A DNA stretch of 44,891 nucleotides from Rubricoccaceae bacterium (GTDB taxonomy: Bacteria; Bacteroidota; Rhodothermia; Rhodothermales; Rubricoccaceae). The notes below the pieces were generated by a model. The model did no database searches. It was given only the letters and a program-made list of their open reading frames with translations, and was not told where the DNA came from. The stretch spans positions 1 through 44,891 of the forward strand of contig JAHEJB010000006.1 in assembly GCA_024639085.1 (NCBI GenBank). Reading direction: 5' to 3'. Positions 34,609 to 41,968 of the stretch are shown piece after piece (positions within the stretch are counted from its first letter, which is position 1; every line of letters begins with the position of its first letter). Position numbers and translations under genes: made by a program.

Positions 34609-35661
34609 ATGGCCTCTCCACGTCCTCTCAACCGCCTGGCGCTTCGTGTTGCCGCTATCGTTGCGGTCGTTGTACTCGCAGCCAGTTTAGTAGTGATCGT
34701 CCTCTTGCCTACGCCGCAGACTGTCACGGTCTCGTTTATGGTGTTGATCGCAGCCGGTTCGGTTTATGCTACCGTGTACTACGTCGTGGCACGGAGGATC
34801 GAGCTAGCCCGAGACACGCTGCGAGATGCTCGAAGACGACGCTTCGACGCGCTCGCGTCGATTCCCAGTGGCGATAACAGAGACGAGCTCGACGAGCTGG
34901 TTTTTCAAACCTACCGCGCAGGAAGAGCGCTGCAACAAGAAATCGAGAGGTTGGAGAAACTCGAGAACTACCGCCGGGAATACCTTGGAGATGTCTCCCA
35001 TGAACTACGCACGCCCATCTTTGCCATTTCCGGTTTTGCCGAAACATTGCTCACTGGTGCGTTGGAAGATGAAAAGGTCCGCAGACGGTTTGTGGAAAAA
35101 ATCGAGTCCAATGCCCACCGCCTAGATGCCCTTACTCGCGACCTGGCAGAGATCTCCCGAATAGAAACGGGCGAACTGAAGATGACGATGGAGCCGTTTG
35201 ATGTCGGGCCGATCATACGCGAAACAGCGGATTCGCTTGAATTGATTGCTCAGGAGAGGATGATTGAACTGACGTGCCAGATCCCGTCAGCTCTTCCATC
35301 CATCGTGGGAGACCGTGAACGCATCCGTCAAGTGCTGGCCAATCTTATGGAAAACGCTATCAAATACAACGAACGTGGCGGGCGCGTTGAAGTGATGGTT
35401 CGATCTCAACCTGGCGGAATGGTTCGAGTGGCCGTAGTAGACGATGGCCTCGGCTTTCATGCTGACGTAATTCCTCGCCTCACCGAACGGTTCTTCCGAG
35501 TGGACAAGAGCCGGTCTCGGGAACAGGGAGGTACGGGTCTGGGGTTGTCCATCGTCAAACACATCTTGGAAGCACACCACGCACGGCTTTCTATAGAAAG
35601 CAAACCTGACTATGGTTCAAAATTCGCCTTCGAGTTACCGGCCGCAGAGGCACACAATTGA
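34609..35661 (+). CDS. PhoR-like sensor histidine kinase
   Basis: A 350-residue membrane sensor kinase paired with the response regulator upstream. Two transmembrane helices (about 11-33 and 40-60) are separated by only a few residues, so there is almost no periplasmic sensor domain. A short HAMP-like coiled coil leads to the dimerisation domain with His131 in GDVSHELRTPIFAISGFAE. The ATPase domain has the N box (ENAIKYN), G1 (VDDGLGF), F box (LTERFFRVDKSRSREQGG) and G2 (GTGLGLSIVKHIL). The layout matches short PhoR-type kinases that sense through the membrane or partner proteins. Confidence 0.93.
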   Translation: MASPRPLNRLALRVAAIVAVVVLAASLVVIVLLPTPQTVTVSFMVLIAAGSVYATVYYVVARRIELARDTLRDARRRRFDALASIPSGDNRDELDELVFQTYRAGRALQQEIERLEKLENYRREYLGDVSHELRTPIFAISGFAETLLTGALEDEKVRRRFVEKIESNAHRLDALTRDLAEISRIETGELKMTMEPFDVGPIIRETADSLELIAQERMIELTCQIPSALPSIVGDRERIRQVLANLMENAIKYNERGGRVEVMVRSQPGGMVRVAVVDDGLGFHADVIPRLTERFFRVDKSRSREQGGTGLGLSIVKHILEAHHARLSIESKPDYGSKFAFELPAAEAHN

Positions 35662-35732
35662 ATTCCACCTAACGCGGAACTGGGCACTACCACCTCGACG
35701 TATGACGCCCAAATCCACCTCGTCACCACATC

Positions 35733-36197
35733 GTGAAGCTCAGTAGACTTATCAAACAGACCGGGTTTTCATCACCGGGTCTAAAGGCATTACTGAACAT
35801 TACTGCGACAGAATCCTGGCAGAACAACGAGTTCTCGAAAGCTGTAGCTAGTTACGCTGTCACGCGTCGACAATATAATGTTCTCCGCATTCTGCGTGGT
35901 TCACATCCCGCGCCGCTGACATGTAGTTCGATATCCGAGCGCCTGGTTGACCGAACCCCTGATGTGACGCGACTGCTGGTCCGCCTTGAAAAGGAAAACC
36001 TCATCTCGCGCAACCGTGCCGATCATGATCGTCGTGTGGTTGAGGTCCACATAACGAAGAGAGGATTATCCTTGCTGACAAGCCTGGACGAGCCTGTGGA
36101 CAGCCACATTAAATCGTTGACGCGCAACCTGACTAATAAGGAATTGGCTACGCTCTCCGACCTGCTCGAAAGACTTCGGACTGACCAGAGAGCTTAG
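35733..36197 (+). CDS. MarR-family transcriptional regulator
   Basis: A 154-residue winged-helix regulator. The central part reads YNVLRILRGSHPAPLTCSSISERLVDRTPDVTRLLVRLEKENLISRNR, then the DHDRRVVEVHITKRGLSLL wing, which is the MarR signature. Helices at both ends would form the dimer interface. The start is GTG at 35733, chosen because it opens the first dimerisation helix; no ATG is available before it. It is convergent with the first of the two-cysteine repeat genes 33 bases away and 71 bases downstream of the kinase gene. The ligand and targets are unknown; MarR proteins usually bind phenolic compounds or sense oxidation. Confidence 0.88.
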   Translation: MKLSRLIKQTGFSSPGLKALLNITATESWQNNEFSKAVASYAVTRRQYNVLRILRGSHPAPLTCSSISERLVDRTPDVTRLLVRLEKENLISRNRADHDRRVVEVHITKRGLSLLTSLDEPVDSHIKSLTRNLTNKELATLSDLLERLRTDQRA

Positions 36198-36230
36198 CCA
36201 ATCTTGGCGGTACGTTGCTGAAAGGTCGAC

Positions 36231-36719
36231 CTACCAGCGTGGTGTCAACTCTGAGATATGCAATTGTGCCGGCACGCCCGTTTCGCCTTGGGAGTATGAT
36301 CCAACCCAGATGTTGTAGTTACCGCTCGGTGGGTTTTCTAGGATGATCGCAGGATTGCTGCCTTCAAAATCGTCACTACAGTGCCAGTTGCCGTTGGCGT
36401 CATTTACGAGGAGCGTCGTGTCCACGTTTGCTTTCACGTAGATGTAAAGTCGGCTGCGACCAGCCTGGTAGTTCAGATCAACATCCGGCTGCGCATTATT
36501 GATATATCCAGCGCATCCGCTGCCGGAGATAGAATTGCGATTATTGCCCCCCGCCCGAACGGAAATAAGGTGTGGGTCGGGCGTAAAGCCTGCACTGAGG
36601 TTGGCAGTGCCAAACATGGGCTCTGCACGCCAATTGGGCTGGGCCATTGTGGTACCCGCAGCGAGTACAAAACTCGAAAACAGGAGGGCCAATCGAATAG
36701 ACTTGCTGAGCATCGTCAT
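36231..36719 (-). CDS. Secreted single-copy two-cysteine domain protein (A-type)
   Basis: A 162-residue exported protein of unknown function. The ATG at 36719 begins a Sec signal (SKSIRLALLFSSFVLAAGTTMAQ), which decides the start over a longer open frame reaching 36839. The mature part is one copy of a domain found seven times in this cluster: PMFGTANLSAGFTPDP, SGCAGYINNAQPDVDLNY, LYIYVKANVDTTLLVND, WHCSDDFEG and YNIWVGSY. Its two cysteines (before GYIN and before the SDD motif) probably form a disulphide. The acidic SDD turn resembles Ca2+-binding loops of PPC-like beta-sandwich domains; that is a suggestion only. Confidence 0.8.
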   Translation of the reverse strand: MTMLSKSIRLALLFSSFVLAAGTTMAQPNWRAEPMFGTANLSAGFTPDPHLISVRAGGNNRNSISGSGCAGYINNAQPDVDLNYQAGRSRLYIYVKANVDTTLLVNDANGNWHCSDDFEGSNPAIILENPPSGNYNIWVGSYSQGETGVPAQLHISELTPRW

Positions 36720-36926
36720 GGTTTCGTTGGGGTGAATCAGAGGGGTTAGCGCCCGAAAACACCGCCTCTTTAGAATGTGATACAGCAATGTAATGTGAGC
36801 GCCTTTAATCCTCAACAAAGCCAATGCCATCCTCCACAACCCTGTTCAGCGGTAGATTGGCCATTCTTCTGGACCAGAAAATAGCCGCCCGGCGTCTTTT
36901 TGAGTTGACACCGAGCGGCCTAAATA

Positions 36927-36941
36927 GTCTGTGCCACAGAC
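36927..36941 (-). terminator. Hairpin just after the three-copy repeat gene
   Basis: GTCTGTG-C-CACAGAC is a perfect 7-base palindrome ending 4 bases beyond the stop of the gene at 36946-38298. It is followed on the minus strand only by TATTTAGG, so the U-tract is poor and termination is uncertain. Confidence 0.35.
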
Positions 36942-36945
36942 GTGC

Positions 36946-38298
36946 TTATCCGTCTGCAGGCTCAGATTCTGAGACGTACAACGTCCCTGTAGCCCCTGAG
37001 CTATCTTCCGAGAACGCGCCAACCCAGACGTTGTAAAGCCCTTCCTCTGGATCGTCAATCAATATCCCAGGGTTGGTGCCTGTGTAATCGTCGTTACACA
37101 TCCATTCGCCATTGGGCAGGCTGATTAGCATGGTTGCATCCGCGGACGATTCCACGTAGAACGAGAGCATCCGCCCACCGTCACCATAAACGAGGTTTAC
37201 ATCGGGCGCCGCATTGTTAATTACGCCTGCACAACCCGGTCCACTGACAGACATGGGGTCGCCTCCTCCAATGTCGACAGAGACAGTTTCAGGATCGGGC
37301 AAAAAGCCTGGCTCCAGACGTAGGGTGCCAAATGTGGGAGCTGCAAAAAGGCTAATGTCTTCTCCACCGCTGTAACTCATGTCCATGTCATCGAAGTCAT
37401 CAAATCCACCTTCAGAGGTTGGGCCTTCGATTTCGGAGAAAAACAAAGTCCCCCTACTCGCAGTTTCTGTTCGAGCGCGTGCACGGAAACTGCCCACCCA
37501 CACACTGTAGCGGCCACTTTCGGGCTCCTCAATCATCAGGCCGGGGTCAAGACCGTCCGCATCGTCGTTGCAGATATACTCACCGTCTGGAAGGGCAACC
37601 AGCATGGTCAGATCTTCTTCCTCATTTGGCTGCGCATAGACATACAAAGGTAGGCCACCGTCCGTATCGAAGTTGAGCGTTACGTCCGGCGCATCCGCAT
37701 TGACGAACCCGTTGCAGCCATCAATGGGGTTATAGGCATTTCCACCTACTGCGATGTCGTAAGAGGCCGGATCGGGCTCGAAGCCACTATTCATATTCAA
37801 CACGCGTTGGGAAGCATCCGCACCAGCGTAGAGTTCAACGTCGGGGAGTTCAGTTATGTAAAGCGTTGCGGGTTCACCATCTGATTCGCCAAACGTGCCA
37901 ATCCAGATATTGTAATTGCCGGAAATCGGGTCGTCAAGCAATACAGCTGCACTTGTCCCATCATAGTCGTCGTTGCAAACCCACTCACCATCAGGGAGGT
38001 TCACGAGAATCACCGTGTCAGTAGACGAGCGGACGTATAGTTTGAGTGGAAGGCTGCCGTCTGTTTCGAAATTTAAATCGACATCAGGTGCACCGCTATT
38101 AATGTAGCCGTTGCATCCTTCGACGGAGTTTTCATCTGGACCACCGGCCGTTACGTCGACGGCGGCAGGGTCGGGTGTGAAGCCGGTTTCTAGCGAAACA
38201 GTTCCATAAAGAGGCGCGGCCTGCCAGTTTGGTTGTGCGACGGCTAGCGGAGCGACAAGCAGACCCAGCATGGCCAAGACAAATAGATTACGCAGCAT
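36946..38298 (-). CDS. Secreted protein with three two-cysteine domains (A-type)
   Basis: A 450-residue exported protein with signal MLRNLFVLAMLGLLVAPLAVAQ and three tandem copies of the cluster domain, at about residues 25-152, 158-292 and 318-446. Each copy has the GF-PDP opening, a Cys before GYIN, GFVN or GVIN, a short PDV turn, a hydrophobic strand near L-YV, and a second Cys in CNDD followed by a closing N/S-x-W-VG strand. An acidic, Asp-rich spacer (FDDFDDMDMSYSGG) sits between copies two and three. It is probably cell-surface or extracellular. The gene lies between single-copy and two-copy paralogues on the same strand. No catalytic motif is visible. Confidence 0.82.
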   Translation of the reverse strand: MLRNLFVLAMLGLLVAPLAVAQPNWQAAPLYGTVSLETGFTPDPAAVDVTAGGPDENSVEGCNGYINSGAPDVDLNFETDGSLPLKLYVRSSTDTVILVNLPDGEWVCNDDYDGTSAAVLLDDPISGNYNIWIGTFGESDGEPATLYITELPDVELYAGADASQRVLNMNSGFEPDPASYDIAVGGNAYNPIDGCNGFVNADAPDVTLNFDTDGGLPLYVYAQPNEEEDLTMLVALPDGEYICNDDADGLDPGLMIEEPESGRYSVWVGSFRARARTETASRGTLFFSEIEGPTSEGGFDDFDDMDMSYSGGEDISLFAAPTFGTLRLEPGFLPDPETVSVDIGGGDPMSVSGPGCAGVINNAAPDVNLVYGDGGRMLSFYVESSADATMLISLPNGEWMCNDDYTGTNPGILIDDPEEGLYNVWVGAFSEDSSGATGTLYVSESEPADG

Positions 38299-38386
38299 AG
38301 GGGAAAGTCAGCGAGTGAGAGTCGGTTGGGAAATCATATGGCGGTACGGCGCGAACAGCAATTGTGTCAAGGCCGAGCAGAAAGAT

Positions 38387-38418
38387 AGTCGCCCGGAGAC
38401 TCGGATCTCCAGGCGACT
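38387..38418 (-). terminator. Rho-independent terminator candidate after the two-copy gene
   Basis: AGTCGCC-c-GGAGA-ctcgga-TCTCC-a-GGCGACT forms a 12-pair hairpin with one internal mismatch and a 6-base loop. On the minus strand it is followed by ATCTTTCTG, a short U-rich run. It lies 24 bases beyond the stop of the gene at 38443. Confidence 0.65.
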
Positions 38419-38442
38419 CCCGTAACGCTACGAATGTTTGCT

Positions 38443-39336
38443 TTAGCGTGGGTCGATCTCCGAGATGTACAAAGTCGCTCCAATTGTGTCACTGCCATAG
38501 GTACCAACCCAGATATCGTACAGTCCACTGTCGGCAGCGGGCAATACGATTAGGGGGTTGTTGCCTGTAAAGCCATCGTCGTTGCACAACCAGTTACCGT
38601 CTGGAGTATTCACCAGCAGCGTCGTGTCCGACCCACTCAACGCGTAGATATAAAGCGTTGAACCAGACGTGGCTTGGTAGTAGAGATCAAAATCAGGGGC
38701 GTTAGCAACATGCCCGTAGGTGCATTCACCCATGTTCAACTCAATCGTCCCGCCCGCCACGATATCTACAGTATGAGGGTCCGGAAGGAAGCCTTCGTCG
38801 AGTTCGACACTTCCGAATGTTGGGGCAAGAGAGTAATCCGGCACCATTCCCCCGCCAGATGAATCTGACGTACCCGTTGGGTCAATCTCAGAGATGTACA
38901 GCGTCGCATCGTGAAAGTCGTTGCTATAGGAGCCGACCCAAATGTTATACAGACCTCCTTCCGCGCCTCCCAGCCGGATAATTGGATCTCCGTCATCGTA
39001 ACTGTCGTCATCACATATCCAATCTCCCGATGGCGTGTTGATGAGAAGCGTGGTATCGCCATCGCCCACAACGTAGATGTACAGATCCGAGCCACCAGAT
39101 GTTGTATAGTACATGTCTACATCGGGAGCATCAGAGACATAGCCATACTGGCAATTACCGATACCTACCTCAATACTTCCTCCAGATGTTACAGAGACCG
39201 ATTGGGGGTCGGGCACAAAGCCCTCTTCAAGCGATAAACTCCCGAAATTGGGTTCAGCTGAAATGCTTTGAGATGTCGCGGCCGGGATAAGCACGACCGA
39301 GAAAGCAATTGCAATGAGAAGTAGTGTAATACGCAT
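38443..39336 (-). CDS. Secreted protein with two two-cysteine domains (B-type)
   Basis: A 297-residue exported protein with signal MRITLLLIAIAFSVVLIPAATS and two tandem domain copies, about residues 26-150 and 166-296, joined by a Gly/Ser-rich linker (TSDSSGGGM). Both copies are of the B subtype, with C-x-YG-[YH]V in place of the C-[NA]-GY-[IV]N of the A subtype, followed by APD[VF]D, LYIY, DTTLL[IV]NTP, C[DN]DD, GLY[ND]IWVG and ATLYISEIDP. It has its own promoter-like site (39383-39414) and terminator-like hairpin (38387-38418). No enzymatic motif is present. Confidence 0.82.
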   Translation of the reverse strand: MRITLLLIAIAFSVVLIPAATSQSISAEPNFGSLSLEEGFVPDPQSVSVTSGGSIEVGIGNCQYGYVSDAPDVDMYYTTSGGSDLYIYVVGDGDTTLLINTPSGDWICDDDSYDDGDPIIRLGGAEGGLYNIWVGSYSNDFHDATLYISEIDPTGTSDSSGGGMVPDYSLAPTFGSVELDEGFLPDPHTVDIVAGGTIELNMGECTYGHVANAPDFDLYYQATSGSTLYIYALSGSDTTLLVNTPDGNWLCNDDGFTGNNPLIVLPAADSGLYDIWVGTYGSDTIGATLYISEIDPR

Positions 39337-39382
39337 GACGGGGATTGGTTGTGAGAGTGTAGAAGGGCAAGCGAATGCGTTT

Positions 39383-39414
39383 CAAAAGTAGAGGAAGAAC
39401 CTTTTACAAAACAA
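39383..39414 (-). promoter_or_regulatory. Promoter candidate of the two-copy repeat gene
   Basis: On the minus strand TTG (39414-39412), a 21-base spacer, then TACTTTTG (39390-39383), an exact TAnnTTTG. It lies 46 bases upstream of the start at 39336 and just downstream of the terminator of the next gene. The same layout precedes the neighbouring paralogue. Confidence 0.6.
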
Positions 39415-39440
39415 CACGAAGTCGTTTCCTGGTACGAACG

Positions 39441-39473
39441 AAAAACGCCCAGCCTCAAATCAAGGCTGGGCGT
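39441..39473 (-). terminator. Strong Rho-independent terminator
   Basis: ACGCCCAGCCT-caaatca-AGGCTGGGCGT is a perfect 11-base inverted repeat with a 7-base loop. The A-run at 39441-39445 becomes a T-run directly after the hairpin on the minus strand. It ends the single-copy gene at 39499. Confidence 0.9.
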
Positions 39474-39498
39474 CTACATCTAGTATCAACCGAAAGAG

Positions 39499-39963
39499 CT
39501 ATCGCGGGTCGATTTCAGAAATTGAAAGGGTTGCCTCGGCAAGATCGTCGCCATAGGTGCCTACCCAAATATTGTAGAGTCCACCGGCTGCACCAGGGAT
39601 AATGACAATGGGGTCACTACCGCCCATGCCGTCGTCGTTGCAAACCCAGTTGCCGTCAGGCTTGTTGATAAGAAGCGTTGTGTCCTGAGAGCCGTCCACG
39701 TAAATGTACAGATCGGATCCGCCGGACGTCGTGTAATAGAAGTCTACATCGGGTGCGTTGGCAACGTAACCATAGTTGCACGACCCCATTGAAACTTCAA
39801 TGCTGCCACCTGCTGTCAGAGAGACGCTATGAGGGTCGGGCAAAAAGCCTTCTTCAAGGCTTACACTGCCATATGTCGGCTCTTCGGTATAGTCTTGAGC
39901 TTGGGCAATTGGGGCTGAAAGGGCTACAAGGCCCAGAATTACAAGTGCGAGCGTGAAACGCAT
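39499..39963 (-). CDS. Secreted single-copy two-cysteine domain protein (B-type)
   Basis: A 154-residue exported protein with signal MRFTLALVILGLVALSAPIAQA and one B-type domain. The key stretches are PTYGSVSLEEGFLPDPHSV, MGSCNYGYVANAPDVDFYY, SDLYIYVDGSQDTTLLIN, WVCNDDGMGG and GLYNIWVGTYGDD, ending SISEIDPR. It is nearest to the two copies at 38443-39336. The Cys pair and CNDD turn are conserved. It is a monocistronic unit, with a promoter-like site 43 bases upstream and a strong terminator 26 bases downstream, so it could be highly expressed on its own. Confidence 0.84.
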   Translation of the reverse strand: MRFTLALVILGLVALSAPIAQAQDYTEEPTYGSVSLEEGFLPDPHSVSLTAGGSIEVSMGSCNYGYVANAPDVDFYYTTSGGSDLYIYVDGSQDTTLLINKPDGNWVCNDDGMGGSDPIVIIPGAAGGLYNIWVGTYGDDLAEATLSISEIDPR

Positions 39964-40005
39964 GTGTCCGTAGAGTTAGTGTGGAATGTCCAGAGGGCGC
40001 GGGCA

Positions 40006-40037
40006 CGAAAGTAGGACCGCTCTCCATGCGTAAGCAA
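40006..40037 (-). promoter_or_regulatory. Promoter candidate of the single-copy B-type gene
   Basis: On the minus strand TTG (40037-40035), a 21-base spacer, then TACTTTCG (40013-40006), one mismatch from TAnnTTTG. It has the same spacing and nearly the same element as the promoter at 39383-39414. Confidence 0.55.
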
Positions 40038-40072
40038 GGAATCGGCCAAACTCAGGTCATCTAATACAATTA

Positions 40073-41032
40073 CTAGGCGGTCAGCTCCGCAGGCTCAGCC
40101 TGTGTTGACATCGAAGCTTCGTTCTTGGGGATGAACGTAAGCCAACCGTGCGGGTCGTTGCCATTCTGAACAACATCAAAAAAGGCGTCCTGCAGCTCCT
40201 TCGTGATCGGTCCACGACGCCCTTCTCCAATCGTGTGATGATCTACCGAGCGTATTGGCGTCACTTCCGCTGCCGTACCCGTGAAGAAAATCTCATCAGC
40301 GATGTAAAGTGCCTCTCGAGGCAGCAGCTTCTCTTCGACTCTGTAGCCACGTTCGCGAGCCAGCGTAATAATTGTATTGCGGGTAATACCCGGAAGGATG
40401 GAGAAAGCCGTTGGAGACGTGTAGAGGATGCCGTCCCGAATCAGAAACAGGTTTTCGCCACTGCCCTCTGCCAGGAATCCACTGGTCGTGAGTGCGATTC
40501 CTTCAGCAAACCCCTTTTTGATCGCATCCATCTTAATAAGCGAGGATGAGAGGTAGTTGCCTGCTGCTTTGGAAAGCCCTGGTGTTGTGTTCGGCGCATT
40601 TCTGTTCCAGGAAGAGACCTCAACGTCGACTCCCTGCTCAAGCGCTTCGGGACCCAGGTACTTGCCCCACTCCCACACGGCGATAATGGTTTCGACTCGG
40701 TTGTTCAATGGATTTACGCCCATTGGTCCAGCTCCTCTGAACACAAGCGGGCGGATGTAGCACGCGTCCATTTCGCTCTCAACAATCGTATCCACGACAG
40801 CAGCATTCAACACATCCAGGTCATGCTCGGGCTGCATCCTATGGATCTTCGCCGAGTCGATAAGGCGACGCATATGCTCGGGCAATCGAAATACAGCAGA
40901 ACCCCTGGCTGTGTCGTAACAACGAATCCCCTCAAAAACTGACGAGCCGTAGTGGACGACGTGAGAAAGGACGTGGATAGTGGCTTCTTCGTGGGGAACA
41001 AGTGTTCCGTTGAACCAGACCTTTGGCTTCAT
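40073..41032 (-). CDS. ilvE: Branched-chain amino acid aminotransferase
   Basis: A 319-residue fold-type IV PLP enzyme catalysing the last step of Val, Leu and Ile synthesis or the first step of their breakdown. The start at 41032 gives the normal family opening MKPKVWFNGTLVPHEEATIHVLSHVVHYGSSVFEG; the frame runs on upstream, but that part is not family-like. The PLP-binding lysine is Lys155 (LSKAAGNYLSSS), and EGSGENLF and GTAAEVTP supply the cofactor and substrate contacts. It is about 10 residues longer than E. coli IlvE (309). It stands alone 118 bases downstream of the glycosyltransferase gene. Confidence 0.94.
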   Translation of the reverse strand: MKPKVWFNGTLVPHEEATIHVLSHVVHYGSSVFEGIRCYDTARGSAVFRLPEHMRRLIDSAKIHRMQPEHDLDVLNAAVVDTIVESEMDACYIRPLVFRGAGPMGVNPLNNRVETIIAVWEWGKYLGPEALEQGVDVEVSSWNRNAPNTTPGLSKAAGNYLSSSLIKMDAIKKGFAEGIALTTSGFLAEGSGENLFLIRDGILYTSPTAFSILPGITRNTIITLARERGYRVEEKLLPREALYIADEIFFTGTAAEVTPIRSVDHHTIGEGRRGPITKELQDAFFDVVQNGNDPHGWLTFIPKNEASMSTQAEPAELTA

Positions 41033-41150
41033 AATTATCGTAATAGAGATGTCAAAATGGGTGACTTCAAACGTCGTACGGGTACGACCTATGTGCGGAT
41101 CCCAGCGTCCGTCGATACAAATGGAACTCAATATAGAGTCCCGTTACCTA

Positions 41151-41906
41151 TTACTGGCTCGCCGTACGAATGCCTGGGGCTGAAGTCTGACTCACTGGCG
41201 TCGCGGCGTACCGGCCAATCGTCCAAAGAATCTTCCACGATGCTTTTACCGTGCCTGAAATCGTTCCTGTGATCTTTGAAACGCCGATGCGTCGCCTGTA
41301 GCTAACGGGAAGTTCTGCGCATCGCAAACCTGCCCGCGCGGCTTTGATTTGCATTTCCACCGTCCAGCCGTAGGTCTGATCCTGCATGTCAAGAGACAGA
41401 AGATCACGATAGCGAATCGCTCGAAACGGGCCCAAGTCCGTGAAGCGTACGCCCCAGAAAAGGCGTATCAAACTACATGCGAGGCGGTTGCCAACAAGAG
41501 CCTGTGGAAGCAAGGCGCCTTGCTCCACCATACCATTGTGTTTGCCAAGAATCCGAGAGCCGACCACGAAGTCTGCCTCACCTTGTTGAATCGGTGCGAG
41601 GAGATTCGGCAATTCGTCAGGGTGATCGGAATAATCGCCATCCAGGAAGACGATAACGTCCGGTGCGTTGCCATTGGCCGCCTGCTCCCGTGCATACTCA
41701 ATGCCTTTGAGGCACGCGAAACCGTAACCCTGTCTTTCCTCACGAAGGATCGTGGCTCCAACCTCTCGAGCGTTCTGCTCCGTTTCGTCCGTAGAAGCGT
41801 TGTTGACCACAATCACCTGATCTACTACCTCCGTCGGCAGATCGCTAATGACTTTGCCAATCGAACGAGCTTCGTTGAAGGCTGGAATGATAACAAGGGT
41901 GCGCAC
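41151..41906 (-). CDS. GT2-family glycosyltransferase, DPM1-like
   Basis: A 251-residue GT-A fold glycosyltransferase. The nucleotide-sugar site is marked by IIPAFNEARSIGKVI (residues 6-20), VVNNASTDET and the DXD-type FLDGDYSDHPD. DLGPFRAIRY and the basic VSYRRRIGVSKITGT at 205-219 match polyprenyl-phosphate mannosyl/glucosyltransferase relatives. There are no transmembrane helices at the C-terminus, which separates it from the membrane-anchored type. It would make a polyprenyl-phosphate sugar or transfer a sugar directly for envelope glycans; the donor and acceptor cannot be told. The adjacent channel gene is upstream on the same strand at 62 bases. Confidence 0.86.
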   Translation of the reverse strand: MRTLVIIPAFNEARSIGKVISDLPTEVVDQVIVVNNASTDETEQNAREVGATILREERQGYGFACLKGIEYAREQAANGNAPDVIVFLDGDYSDHPDELPNLLAPIQQGEADFVVGSRILGKHNGMVEQGALLPQALVGNRLACSLIRLFWGVRFTDLGPFRAIRYRDLLSLDMQDQTYGWTVEMQIKAARAGLRCAELPVSYRRRIGVSKITGTISGTVKASWKILWTIGRYAATPVSQTSAPGIRTASQ

Positions 41907-41968
41907 GGACTATCGATATTTACTACGTGAGACTACTGCTTCGGGACTGTCGAGTTCTCACGTAGCAC

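Noticed and set aside
36841-36945. tRNA or small RNA in the gap after the three-copy repeat gene
   Set aside because: Only one short hairpin is seen; there is no cloverleaf, and no CCA-type end. I searched the other gaps by eye and found no tRNA.
36231-39963. CRISPR-like or DNA-level tandem array
   Set aside because: The repeats are at protein level, about 390 bases long and diverged; there are no short spacers or identical direct repeats.
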